A stretch of 64,000 bases of DNA from Rehaibacterium terrae (GTDB lineage Bacteria; Pseudomonadota; Gammaproteobacteria; Xanthomonadales; Xanthomonadaceae), in NCBI RefSeq assembly GCF_014202935.1, contig NZ_JACHHX010000014.1:1-64000 (forward strand). The letters run 5' to 3'. Of this stretch, positions 35,281 through 46,320 are shown piece after piece (within the stretch, counting starts at the first letter, position 1; every line of letters starts with the position of its first letter). Made by a program: the position numbers and the translations under genes. The notes under the pieces were generated by a model. That model ran no database searches. It saw nothing but the letters and a program-made list of their open reading frames with translations, and was not told where the DNA came from.

Positions 35281-37533
35281 TCAGGGGCGCGGGGCGACGT
35301 TGAGGATGCGCGGGGTGACGAAGATCAGCAGCTCGGCCTTCTGGTTGCTGCGGCCTTTGCGCTTGAACAGGTTGCCGAGCATGGGCACGTCGCCCAGGAA
35401 CGGCACCTTGCTCACGTCCTCGCGCGACTTGAACTCGTACACACCGCCGATCACCACCGTCTGGCCGCTCTCGACCAGCACTGCGGTGTTGACCTCGCGG
35501 GTGTTGATCTGCGGCACGTCGCCGATCGAGGTGGACACGAAGCTGGCGATCTCGTCCTTCTTCACGCCCATGTCGAGGAAGACGCGGCCGTCCTGGGTGA
35601 TGGTCGGGGTGACCTTCAGCTCCAGCAGCACTTCCTTGAACTGCACGTTCGGGATCGGGATGTTGTTGCCGCCCTGCTGCGGCGAGATGGTGACGTAGCC
35701 GACCTCGTCGCCCTGGCGGATCACCGCCTCGCGCTGGTTGCTGGTGATGATGCGCGGGTTGGAGATGACCTCGCCGCGGCCCTCGGTCTGCATCGCGGCC
35801 AGTTCCAGGTCGAGCAGGTAGCCGGCGTTGAGGATCGAGAAGGCCAGCGCGCCGGCCTGGTTCTGCAGCGGCAGGTTGACATTGAGGCCGCGGGTGATGC
35901 TCGGCGCGGTCAGGACCGGCGGCGGGGCGCCCGGGTTGGTCTGGCGCTCGATCTCCCACTGCCGCAGGCGGTTGGCGTTCTCGATCGCTGTGCTGACGTC
36001 GGAATTGCGGTTGTCTCTATTGGTTTCGAGGTTGCCGCTGAAGTAGGCGTTGTCCTTGTTGCCGCTGATGCCGAACCGCGCGCCCAGATCACGGGCGAAG
36101 TCATCGGTGGCGATGACGATGCGCGCCTCGATCAGCACCTGGTCGACCGGGCGGTCGAGCAGGGCCACGAGCTGCTTGACCTCCTCGACCTTCTTGGGAA
36201 TGTCGATGACCAGCAGGGTATTGGTGCGGCGGTCGAAGCTGACGCTGCCACGCGGCGAGAGGAAGCCGCGTGACACGACGCCGGCCGCGCCGCCGGCCGC
36301 GCCTCCCTGGGCACTCTTGCTCTCGTCGGTGAGCAGGCTGGCGATGTCCTCGGCGCTGCCGTAGTTCACCGGGATGTACTCGGTGATCATCTCGCTGCGC
36401 TGCTCGATGGCGATGCGGGCGTCTTCCTTGGCCTGCTCGTAGGCGGCCAGCTCGGCCTGCGGCGCCACCCAGATGACGTTACCCTCTTGGCGCTTGTCCA
36501 GCGACTTGGCACGCAGGACGATGTCCAGCGCCTGGTCCCAGGGGACGTTGACCAGCCGCAGGGTGACGTTGCCCTGCACCGAATCGGCGGCCACCACGTT
36601 GAGGTTGGACTCCTCGGCGACCAGCTGCAGCACGGTGCGCACCGGGATGTCCTGGAAGTTGAAGGTCACCGGCCGGCCGGTGTAGCGCTTGACCGGCAGC
36701 GCGCCGATGGTGCCGGCCACCGCCTGCGTCTCGCGCACCGGCACCACCTCGACCACGTACTCGTTACCGGTCTGGTAGGCCAGGGTCTCGAAGGCGCCGC
36801 TGGCGTTGACGGTCAGGCGGGTGCCGCCGGCATTGCTGCGCGCGTCGATGGTCTGCACCGGGGTGGCGAAATCGACCACGTCCAGGCGTTTGCGAAGATT
36901 CTCCGGGATGTGCGCGTTGACCACGTCGATCACCACACGGCCGCCCTCGCTGCGCATGTCGGCCGCGGCGCCCTCGCCGTCGAAGCTGAGCACGATGCGG
37001 CCGGCACCCTCCTCGCTGCGACGGAAATCGATGTTGGCGAGATTGACCGCGGCCGGCGGGCGCTTGGCCGGGTCGACCGGGTTGGCCGCGGCAGCGGCGG
37101 CGACGGTGCCGGCGCCACCGGCGACCGAAACGATCAGGTTGTTGCCCTCGACGCGGGTCTCGTAGGCGGCGGCGCGGAACAGGTCGATCACCACGCGGGT
37201 GCGGCCACCGGCTTCGACGGCGGACACGGCGCTGGTGGCGCCGCTGCCGATCGTGACGCGGCGCTGGGTGAGCGCGTTGGCGGTATCGGGCAGGTCGATG
37301 GCGATCCGTGGCGGGTCGTCGGTGGTGAAGGCCTGGACCTCGCTCATCGGCCGCGCGAGCTGCAGGACGATGTCGACCTTGCCGCCGGCCCCCGCCTGGT
37401 AGCGGATGTCCTGCAGGGTGTTCTGCTGCGCCCAGGCCGGCAGGGCCAGCGCGCACAGCCACACTCCGAGGCCGACGAGGCGGGCGTAGCGGCCGTGCCG
37501 CGCTTGCTGGCGATTGATGTTCATCGCGGTCAT
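35281..37533 (-). CDS. pilQ: type IV pilus secretin PilQ
   Basis: A 750-residue outer-membrane secretin through which type IV pili emerge. Signal peptide near residues 20-36 (LVGLGVWLCALALPAWA), then two AMIN peptidoglycan-binding domains (about 40-260), an STN/secretin N0 domain (VTFNFQDIPVRTVLQLVAEE), an N1 domain (SEMITEYIPVNYGSAEDIAS) and the C-terminal secretin domain with EGRGEVISNPRIITSN and the conserved VPFLGDVPMLGNLFK. ATG 37533 follows GGGGGAT at good distance; a TTG five codons earlier is less likely. Final gene of pilMNOPQ. Confidence 0.96.
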   Translation of the reverse strand: MTAMNINRQQARHGRYARLVGLGVWLCALALPAWAQQNTLQDIRYQAGAGGKVDIVLQLARPMSEVQAFTTDDPPRIAIDLPDTANALTQRRVTIGSGATSAVSAVEAGGRTRVVIDLFRAAAYETRVEGNNLIVSVAGGAGTVAAAAAANPVDPAKRPPAAVNLANIDFRRSEEGAGRIVLSFDGEGAAADMRSEGGRVVIDVVNAHIPENLRKRLDVVDFATPVQTIDARSNAGGTRLTVNASGAFETLAYQTGNEYVVEVVPVRETQAVAGTIGALPVKRYTGRPVTFNFQDIPVRTVLQLVAEESNLNVVAADSVQGNVTLRLVNVPWDQALDIVLRAKSLDKRQEGNVIWVAPQAELAAYEQAKEDARIAIEQRSEMITEYIPVNYGSAEDIASLLTDESKSAQGGAAGGAAGVVSRGFLSPRGSVSFDRRTNTLLVIDIPKKVEEVKQLVALLDRPVDQVLIEARIVIATDDFARDLGARFGISGNKDNAYFSGNLETNRDNRNSDVSTAIENANRLRQWEIERQTNPGAPPPVLTAPSITRGLNVNLPLQNQAGALAFSILNAGYLLDLELAAMQTEGRGEVISNPRIITSNQREAVIRQGDEVGYVTISPQQGGNNIPIPNVQFKEVLLELKVTPTITQDGRVFLDMGVKKDEIASFVSTSIGDVPQINTREVNTAVLVESGQTVVIGGVYEFKSREDVSKVPFLGDVPMLGNLFKRKGRSNQKAELLIFVTPRILNVAPRP

Positions 37534-37548
37534 CGTGCTATCCCCCAA

Positions 37549-38082
37549 TCACTGTTCGTCCAGGGCGATGGAAGCCCGGCGTTCCTGCCAGCCACCTGCG
37601 CCGTCGGGCACCAATTCGACAAGTTCGATGCGGTCTTCGTACACGGCCGTGATGCGGCCGTCGTTCTGCCCCAGGTAATTCCCGGGCCGGACACGATGCA
37701 CGACACGGTCCGGCGCCAGCACCAGCGCCCACAACTGCCCGCCGCTGCCGAGCGTGCCGACCATGTCCAGACTGTCGAGCGGGAAGGTCTCGAGCGTTTC
37801 CTTGCGGCGGTCCGGGTCCGGACGCGGCCCCGTGGCGGCGCCGGTGGCGCGATCGCCGACCGGCGGGCTGAACGGATCGCGCAGCGCCTGCGCGGCGTAT
37901 TCGAAGGTCTCGAACTGCTGCATCACCGGCAGCGGATCCAGCGGCGGCGGCGGGCGGTTCTTCACCTCGGCCACCCAGGCCTCCAGGTCGGCCGTGCCGC
38001 GGCCGCAGCCGGCCAGCAGCAACACGCACAGCCCAAGCGGCAGGGCACGGGACAGAGTCATCCTGATCGTGTTCGCCGTCAT
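37549..38082 (-). CDS. pilP: type IV pilus lipoprotein PilP
   Basis: A 177-residue inner-membrane lipoprotein with lipobox LLLAGCG (C26). It has the PilP core: disordered proline-rich linker, FEYAAQALRDPFSPP, then a beta domain ending PGNYLGQNDGRITAVYEDRI, which contacts the secretin N0 domain in other systems. ATG 38082 is favoured; a GTG two codons earlier would give a four-base overlap with the pilO stop. Confidence 0.93.
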   Translation of the reverse strand: MTANTIRMTLSRALPLGLCVLLLAGCGRGTADLEAWVAEVKNRPPPPLDPLPVMQQFETFEYAAQALRDPFSPPVGDRATGAATGPRPDPDRRKETLETFPLDSLDMVGTLGSGGQLWALVLAPDRVVHRVRPGNYLGQNDGRITAVYEDRIELVELVPDGAGGWQERRASIALDEQ

Positions 38083-38084
38083 GG

Positions 38085-38720
38085 TCACGGACTCCCTGCG
38101 GCGCTGCCGGCCGCCTCGTCGTCGTCGAGGTAGCGGTAGGTCTTGACGGTGCCTTCCAGCACCAGCGGGCCGCTGGAGGTGATGCCGCGGCCTTCGCGCG
38201 GCCGCAGCGAGATGTCGTGCATGGTCATGATGACCACGCGCGGCAGCGAGGCCACCCCGCTGACGAAGGCGCCGAACTGGTGGTAGGTGCCGATCATGCG
38301 CAGCGCGATCGGTTTTTCGGCGTAGAACTCCTTCGGCACCTCGGGCAGCGGCTGGAACAACTCGTTGCTGATGCCGCTGGCCAGCGCGGTCTGGGAGATG
38401 TCGACGATCAGGTCGGGCATCTCGGTCTTGCTCGGCAGCTGGCGCAGCAGCTGCAGCAGCATGGTCTCCATCTGCGCCAGCTGCTGCTTGAGCGGCTCGA
38501 GGTTGGACGCGCGGCCCTGCTTGGTTTCGAACTCGGCGCGCAGGTTCTGCTCCTGCCGTTCCAATGACTCCAGCTGGGTGCGGCGGTCGGCGACGAACAG
38601 GAACCAGGCCAGCCCGACGATGACCAAGGCGACGATGCCGCAGAAGGCCAGCTTCAGGCCGGTCGGCCAGGCGCCGGCGTTGTTGAAGTCGAGATTGCGC
38701 AGGTCGACCTTCTTGCTCAT
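38085..38720 (-). CDS. pilO: type IV pilus inner-membrane protein PilO
   Basis: A 211-residue bitopic protein: short cytoplasmic start, transmembrane helix at about 22-43, coiled coil at about 47-95 (RRTQLESLERQEQNLRAEFE) and a ferredoxin-like periplasmic domain with the PilO segment EVPKEFYAEKPIALRMIGTY. It pairs with PilN and holds PilP in the alignment complex. Overlaps pilN by four bases. Confidence 0.95.
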   Translation of the reverse strand: MSKKVDLRNLDFNNAGAWPTGLKLAFCGIVALVIVGLAWFLFVADRRTQLESLERQEQNLRAEFETKQGRASNLEPLKQQLAQMETMLLQLLRQLPSKTEMPDLIVDISQTALASGISNELFQPLPEVPKEFYAEKPIALRMIGTYHQFGAFVSGVASLPRVVIMTMHDISLRPREGRGITSSGPLVLEGTVKTYRYLDDDEAAGSAAGSP

Positions 38721-39306
38721 TGCGCACCTCCGGCAGTCGCGGCCGTCCCCTCGCCCTCGGCCGGTTTGGGCGTGGTCATGGTCACCCGCAGTGTGAAGAC
38801 GTAGGGCAGGGCCCTGTCGCCGTCGCGCGCCTCGATGATCGACAGGTCCGGGTTGGTCATCCAGCCCGAAGCCTCGATGTTGCGCATGTACGAGCTGACT
38901 CTCGCGTTCGACTGCACGCGGCCGTCGATGGTGAGCAGGTTGCCGGTCTGCTTGATCGAGGTCAGCTGCACGCCATCGGGAATGGTCCGCACCAGCTCGT
39001 CGAACAGGTGCACCATCTGCGAGCGGTTGGCCTGCAGCTGTTCGATGACCTCCTTGCGCGCCAGCAGGCGGGCGCGCTTGCGGTCGAGCTCCTCGATCTC
39101 CTTGATCTGCTGGTCGACCATGCGGATCTGCTGCTGCAGATAGGCGTTGCGCGCGTTCTGGCCGTCGATCTGGCCGCCGTAGTAGGCGACGATGAACCAG
39201 GACAGCGCCAGCGCACCGACGGCGGCCGCGCCGAGCATGGCGTAGAACTCTTTCTGGCGCTGCTTGCGGCGCTCGGCCCGCCAGGGCAGGAGATTGATTC
39301 TGGCCA

Positions 39307-39307
<1 letters not shown>
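38717..39307 (-). CDS. pilN: type IV pilus inner-membrane protein PilN
   Basis: A 196-residue protein starting with the conserved PilM-binding motif INLLPWR (residues 4-10), then a helix at about 24-43, a coiled coil (QQQIRMVDQQIKEIEELDRK) and a ferredoxin-like periplasmic domain. The start overlaps the pilM stop by one base (TGATG). Confidence 0.95.
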
Positions 39308-40389
<1,082 letters not shown>

Positions 40390-40416
40390 TTACGCGCGAT
40401 TACTGCGTAATCACAT

Positions 40417-40444
40417 TAAATACCGGTCATGACCGGTATGGCAA
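40417..40444 (-). promoter_or_regulatory. candidate pilM promoter with a 20-bp palindromic operator in its spacer
   Basis: On the minus strand, -35 TTGCCA (40444-40439), a 16-base spacer and -10 TATTTA (40422-40417). A perfect 20-bp palindrome occupies 40420-40439 (half-site ATACCGGTCA), filling the spacer. A second inverted repeat GATTAC-TGC-GTAATC (40398-40412) lies at the expected start of transcription. This suggests repressor control of the pil operon. The protein is unknown. Confidence 0.5.
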
Positions 40445-40570
40445 CCGTCGCGCAGAATGTCCCCTGTTGACGGATCCTCGGGCGCGTCGGTCCCCAGCCG
40501 AGCATACGCAATCCATCGTGGCGCCCGGCCTCGCGATATCGGCGATATCCGGCCGAAGGCATGACCGTTC

Positions 40571-40576
40571 TATACT
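40571..40576 (+). promoter_or_regulatory. possible -10 of mrcA
   Basis: TATACT lies 39 bases before the mrcA start codon, with no good -35 at the usual distance. Weak candidate only. Confidence 0.3.
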
Positions 40577-40614
40577 CTTCGCACCCTGTTCTGTAAACCG
40601 CCGGATCCCCACGG

Positions 40615-43095
40615 ATGACCCGAACTGTTCGCCTGCTGCGGTGGGCCCTGGTCCTGCTGCTGCTGCTGGCTGTGCTCGGGCTCGCGGCGGTCGGCACGGC
40701 CTACTACCTGATCGCCCCGCGCCTGCCCGACGTGCAGACCCTGCGCGACGTCGAGCTGCAGGTACCGCTGTCGGTCTACACCCGCGATGGCCGCCTGATC
40801 GCCCAGTTCGGCGAGACCCGCCGCTACCCGGTGCGGATCGAGGAGGTTCCCGAGCGGGTCAAGCAGGCCGTGCTGGCGATCGAGGACGCCCGTTTCTACG
40901 AGCACCCGGGCATCGACTGGCGCGGCATCGCCCGCGCGATCTGGCTGCTGGCGACCACCGACGACCGCCGGGTGCCGGGCGGCAGCACCATCACCCAGCA
41001 GGTGGCCCGGCAGTTCTTCCTCAGCTCGGAGTACTCGTACACCCGCAAGCTGACCGAGATCTTCCTGGCGCTGAAGATGGAGCGCGAGCTGAGCAAGGAC
41101 GAGATCCTCGGGCTGTACCTGAACAAGAGCTTCTTCGGCAACCGCGCCTACGGCATCGCCGCCGCGGCCGAGTTCTACTACGGCAAGCGGCTCGACGAGC
41201 TGAGCATCGCCGAGGCCGCCACCCTGGCCGCGATCCCCAAGTTCCCCTCCAGCGGCAACCCGATCGTCAACCCGCAGCGTGCGCTGATCCGGCGCAATTA
41301 CGTGATCGAGCGGATGCACGAGGTCGGCTACATCACTGCCGACGAAATGCACGCGGCCCTGGCCGAACCCCTCGGTGCCGAACCGCACGAGCCGCCGATC
41401 GAGGTCGAGGCGCCCTATGTGGCCGAGATGGTCCGCCAGTGGATGGTCGAGCGCTACGGCGCCGACGCCCTCACCCACGGCTACCGCGCCTACACCACCA
41501 TCGAAGGGCATGGGCAGGAAGCCGCCAACCGGGGCGTCCGCACCGCCCTGCTCGACTATGACCGCCGCCACGGCTGGCGTGGCGCCGAGGCGCACTGGGA
41601 GATCCCCGACGACGCCGACCTCGCCGCCCTGCAGCGGCGCGTGCGCGGCGTTTCGACCATCGCCGGGCTGCTGCCGGCGCTGGTACTGTCCGCCGACCGC
41701 GACGCGGCCCGCCTGCTGCTCGGCAACGGCGAGACGGTGGAGCTGCCGCTGGAACGGATGCGTTGGGCGCGCCCCTACATCGACGCCAATCGCCGCGGTC
41801 CGGCCCCGACCCGCGCCAGCGACGTGCTGACCCGCGGTGACCTGGTGCGCCTGCAGCCCGACAGCGAGAACGACGGCTACCGGCTGGCGCAGATCCCCAA
41901 GGCCCAGGCTGCGTTCGTCGCGCTCGATCCGGAGGACGGCGCGATCCGCGCCCTGGTCGGCGGCTTCAGCTTCGCCATCAACAAGTTCAACCGCGCCACC
42001 CAGGCGCAGCGGCAGCCCGGATCGAGCTTCAAGCCGTTCGTGTATGCGGCGGCATTCGAGCGCGGCTTCACGCCGGCCTCGATCGTGCTGGATGCCCCGG
42101 TGATCTTCCGCGACCGCGCCGGCAACACCTGGACACCGCAGAACGACAACCAGACCTTCGCCGGCCCGATGCGCCTGCGCGAGGCCATGGTCACCTCGCG
42201 CAACCTGGTCTCGGTGCGGCTGCTCGACGCCATCGGCGTGAGCTATGCCCATCGCTACATCCAGGGCTTCGGTTTCGCGCCGCAGAGCCTGCCGGAGAAC
42301 CTGTCGATGTCGCTGGGCACCAGCTCGATCCCGCCGCTCGCGCTGGCGCGTGGCTATGCCGTGTTCCACAACGGCGGCTTTCTGGTGGAGCCCTACGTCG
42401 TCGAGCGTGTCGAAAACCGCGAGGGTGTGACCATCGCCCGCGAGTACCCGCTGCGCGCCTGCCGCCAGTGCCCCGAGCGGCTGCGGGTCGAGGCCCGCGG
42501 CGGCGGTTCCGCCGACGGCTTCGACCTCGGCCCGGCGATGGCGCCGACCTCGGACCCGGCCGCCGCCGGAGCCGGCGAGCCGGTCGGCCCGCCGGAATAC
42601 CTGCTGGCCCCGCGCGCCATCGACGAGCGCACCGCCTACCTGGTGCAGTCGCTGCTGCGCGACGTGGTCCGCCGCGGCACCGGCCGCAACGCCCTCGCCC
42701 TCGGTCGCAGCGACCTCGGCGGCAAGACCGGCTCGACCAACGAGCACCGCGACGCCTGGTTCGCCGGCTTCGGCGGCCCGCTGGTGGCGGCGGCCTGGGT
42801 CGGCATGGACGATTTCACCACCTTGGGCAATGGCGAGTTCGGCGCCCGCGCGGCACTGCCGATCTGGACCGAGTTCATGCGCGCCGCGCTCGCCGACGAG
42901 CCCGAAAACGACTTCGCCCTGCCCAATGGCATCGTCACCGCCTGGATCGATCCGGAGACCGGCTGGCTGGCCCAGCCCGGCACACCCGGCGCGCTCACCG
43001 AATTCTTCAAGCTCGAGGACATCGCGCGGCTGGAGCAGCGCAACACGGCGCGCGAGATGCGCGTCGCCGAGGACGAGGCATTCGACATCTTCTGA
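40615..43095 (+). CDS. mrcA: penicillin-binding protein 1A (bifunctional transglycosylase/transpeptidase)
   Basis: An 826-residue class A PBP that polymerises and cross-links peptidoglycan at the periplasmic face. One N-terminal helix (about 10-32). The glycosyltransferase domain carries catalytic E90 in IEDARFYEHPGIDW and GGSTITQQVARQFF. The transpeptidase domain has S470 in GSSFKPF, SRN in VTSRNLVS and KTG in GGKTGSTNEHRDAWF. An OB-like insertion (about 300-400) is typical of PBP1A. The ATG at 40615 is divergent from pilM. Confidence 0.96.
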   Translation: MTRTVRLLRWALVLLLLLAVLGLAAVGTAYYLIAPRLPDVQTLRDVELQVPLSVYTRDGRLIAQFGETRRYPVRIEEVPERVKQAVLAIEDARFYEHPGIDWRGIARAIWLLATTDDRRVPGGSTITQQVARQFFLSSEYSYTRKLTEIFLALKMERELSKDEILGLYLNKSFFGNRAYGIAAAAEFYYGKRLDELSIAEAATLAAIPKFPSSGNPIVNPQRALIRRNYVIERMHEVGYITADEMHAALAEPLGAEPHEPPIEVEAPYVAEMVRQWMVERYGADALTHGYRAYTTIEGHGQEAANRGVRTALLDYDRRHGWRGAEAHWEIPDDADLAALQRRVRGVSTIAGLLPALVLSADRDAARLLLGNGETVELPLERMRWARPYIDANRRGPAPTRASDVLTRGDLVRLQPDSENDGYRLAQIPKAQAAFVALDPEDGAIRALVGGFSFAINKFNRATQAQRQPGSSFKPFVYAAAFERGFTPASIVLDAPVIFRDRAGNTWTPQNDNQTFAGPMRLREAMVTSRNLVSVRLLDAIGVSYAHRYIQGFGFAPQSLPENLSMSLGTSSIPPLALARGYAVFHNGGFLVEPYVVERVENREGVTIAREYPLRACRQCPERLRVEARGGGSADGFDLGPAMAPTSDPAAAGAGEPVGPPEYLLAPRAIDERTAYLVQSLLRDVVRRGTGRNALALGRSDLGGKTGSTNEHRDAWFAGFGGPLVAAAWVGMDDFTTLGNGEFGARAALPIWTEFMRAALADEPENDFALPNGIVTAWIDPETGWLAQPGTPGALTEFFKLEDIARLEQRNTAREMRVAEDEAFDIF

Positions 43096-43197
43096 GGGGC
43101 GAGCCGGGAACCGGGGGGCGGCGGATTTTCGATTTCGTGCCGGAGACCGTACATTGAAGGGGCCGGGCCTGCCCGGCGCCTCCACGAGGGCCGCGAC

Positions 43198-43845
43198 ATG
43201 CGCCACGCCCAGCGCCACGCCCAGACCCGTGCCCGCGAACGCCGCCAGCGCCTGGCCATCGAGGCCGCACGGCTGATGATCGAAAGCGGCATCCGCGACT
43301 TCCATCGCGCCAAGCTCAAGGCCGCGCAGCGTCTGGGCATCCACGACGACGAGTCGCTCCCGCGCAACAGCGAGATCGAGCAGGCGCTGCGCGAACATCA
43401 GCGGCTGTTCCTCGGCGAGGCCCAGGCCACGCTGCTGCACGACCGGCGCCAGGCCGCGCTGCGGGCGATGGTCTTCTTCGAGCGCTTCCAGCCGCGCCTG
43501 GTCGGGCCGGTACTGCAGGGCACCGCGGACCGGCACTCGGCGGTCTGCCTGCACCTGTACACCGACGACGCCGAGGCCGTGCCGCGCTTTCTGCTCGAAC
43601 ACCGGATTCCCGTCGAAACGCAGACACGCCGGCTGCGGCTGGACCGCGAGCGCAGCGCCGAATTCCCGGTGTACGTGTTCAGCGCCGAGGACACGCCCTT
43701 CGACCTGACCGTGCTGCCGCTGGACGCGCTCCGCCAGGCCCCGCTCGACCGGATCGACGACCGGCCGATGCGTCGCGCCGGCATCGAGGCGGTACGGCGA
43801 CTGCTGGTGGCCGAGGAGATTGCCGGCTTCGAGGCCGCAGACTAG
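43198..43845 (+). CDS. conserved protein of unknown function
   Basis: A 215-residue soluble protein, strongly basic at the N-terminus (RHAQRHAQTRARERRQRLA) and mostly helical for the first half. The middle has VFFERFQPRLVGPVLQGTA followed by ADRHSAVCLHLYTDDAEAV, and the tail is acidic. It looks like a family I have seen in Xanthomonadales with no assigned function; the LVGPVLQG/LHLYTDD part could be a nucleotidyltransferase-like fold, but no catalytic motif is convincing. It follows mrcA by 102 bases and its stop overlaps the convergent membrane protein gene. Confidence 0.7.
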   Translation: MRHAQRHAQTRARERRQRLAIEAARLMIESGIRDFHRAKLKAAQRLGIHDDESLPRNSEIEQALREHQRLFLGEAQATLLHDRRQAALRAMVFFERFQPRLVGPVLQGTADRHSAVCLHLYTDDAEAVPRFLLEHRIPVETQTRRLRLDRERSAEFPVYVFSAEDTPFDLTVLPLDALRQAPLDRIDDRPMRRAGIEAVRRLLVAEEIAGFEAAD

Positions 43846-44402
43846 CCCGCCGCCGACCTGCTCGTGCCGGCCAGCCCGAACACGTTCAGCTCGATCGCCA
43901 CGAAGGCGATCAGCCACAACGCCGCATCCCAGGCGTCCAGCCACTCACCCTGCCACAACCAGGCCAGTGCGAACGCCGCCAGCAGCGCATACAGCCCGAG
44001 CGTCGCACCGCGGCGCAGCCGATGGAATCGGCGGAAGCCGGCATCGACCCGCAGCTCGGACTCCAGCGCGACCACCACGCCCAGCCAGGCGCAGGCATTG
44101 GCGAAGTCCAGCCACTCGCCGTCAAGGCTGTAACTGACGCAGGCCCAGATCACCGCGAGGGTCGCGCACAGACGCAGGCCATGGGCGAACCGGCGCTGGC
44201 CGTCGCCCATCGACCAGCCCCCGGTTTCCCACTCGAACAGCAGCAAGAGCACCACCCAGGCCGCGGTATCGACCGTCTCGGCCAGGGTGCCGTGCAGCGA
44301 ATACAGCAGGACGTTCGCCGCCAGCAGTGCGTACACACACCACTTGAAACCGGCGAAGGCGCGTTGCGCCCACGCCGGCGGTGGCGACGTCGCCGCACCC
44401 AT
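43842..44402 (-). CDS. six-helix membrane protein made of three 57-residue repeats
   Basis: A 186-residue integral membrane protein of unknown function. Six hydrophobic segments lie at about 20-36, 44-58, 76-92, 100-114, 134-150 and 157-171. They form three tandem units with an exact 57-residue period: G38/G95/G152, W49/W106/W163 and E57/E114/E171 coincide, and YALLAA occurs at 24-29 and 138-143. Each unit is two helices with a buried glutamate at the end of the second. It lies just downstream of gltA on the same strand (12-base gap), so it may share the gltA transcript. Transport or voltage-sensor-like roles are possible but unsupported. Confidence 0.75.
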   Translation of the reverse strand: MGAATSPPPAWAQRAFAGFKWCVYALLAANVLLYSLHGTLAETVDTAAWVVLLLLFEWETGGWSMGDGQRRFAHGLRLCATLAVIWACVSYSLDGEWLDFANACAWLGVVVALESELRVDAGFRRFHRLRRGATLGLYALLAAFALAWLWQGEWLDAWDAALWLIAFVAIELNVFGLAGTSRSAAG

Positions 44403-44414
44403 TGTCGCGATGGA

Positions 44415-45713
<1,299 letters not shown>

Positions 45714-45824
45714 GGGCGGTCTCCTTGAAAGGGGGTCTGCGGGGGAGGATGAGCGGCCACCGACAGGGCGGCGCTCGATGCCGGGGAATTCGGCGCTGGC
45801 CCGTGCGCTCAGGCCCAAGCCATC

Positions 45825-45839
45825 GTGCGATTATCGCAC
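45825..45839 (-). promoter_or_regulatory. candidate extended -10 promoter of gltA within a small palindrome
   Basis: GTGCGAT-T-ATCGCAC is a 7-bp inverted repeat. On the minus strand it holds TGCGATAAT, an extended -10 (GATAAT at 45835-45830), about 117 bases before the gltA GTG. No clear -35 is needed for this promoter class. Confidence 0.4.
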
Positions 45840-45928
45840 AGCCCCACATGCCCCGACAGCCGCGACGCGGCCGTCCCGCCGACGCCGATCGAGCCGGAGC
45901 CACCGGATCCGGGCTGCGCCCAAAGCAC

Positions 45929-45954
45929 GAAGCCCCGCTCGTGAGCGGGGCTTC
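45929..45954 (-). terminator. intrinsic terminator of rpmE2
   Basis: An 11-bp stem of GAAGCCCCGCT with its complement and a CGTG loop, 37 bases after the rpmE2 stop, followed on the minus strand by GTGCTTTG. Confidence 0.65.
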
Positions 45955-45991
45955 GAGGACACCGGCCGGCCCGGCGAAGGACGCGCGGCGA

Positions 45992-46234
45992 TTACTTGGC
46001 GTAACGCTTGCGGAAGCGGTCGACGCGGCCGCTGGTGTCGACGATCTTCTGCTTGCCCGTGTAGAACGGGTGCGACTGGGACGAGATTTCCACCTTGATC
46101 AGGGGATACTCGTTGCCGTCCTCCCACTTGATCGTCTCCTTGCTGGTCAGCGTGGAGCGGGTGAGGAACGCGAAGTCGCAGGACACGTCCTGGAACACGA
46201 CTTCCTGATACTTCGGGTGAATATCGGCCTTCAT
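45992..46234 (-). CDS. rpmE2: ribosomal protein L31 type B
   Basis: An 80-residue large-subunit ribosomal protein. It begins [20 protein letters not shown] and ends [12 protein letters not shown], as type B L31 proteins do. It has a single cysteine (C19) and lacks the CxxC zinc ligands of type A. Type B forms are often Zur-regulated, but no clear Zur box is visible in the 86-base gap to the divergent channel gene. Confidence 0.95.
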   Translation of the reverse strand: MKADIHPKYQEVVFQDVSCDFAFLTRSTLTSKETIKWEDGNEYPLIKVEISSQSHPFYTGKQKIVDTSGRVDRFRKRYAK

Positions 46235-46320
46235 GGGGAAAGTCCGCTGGGAGTCTCGGGGAAAAGACGGCTATGTTAACTTCCGCTCAGCCAGGAATGC
46301 AAGTCAGACCCAGAGGCCGC

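Noticed and set aside
40570-43944. Long open frame opposite mrcA
   Set aside because: Same low-complexity antisense pattern; mrcA carries all family motifs on the plus strand.
45992-46320. Zur box before the zinc-free L31 gene
   Set aside because: No convincing palindrome of the Zur type in the 86-base divergent gap.
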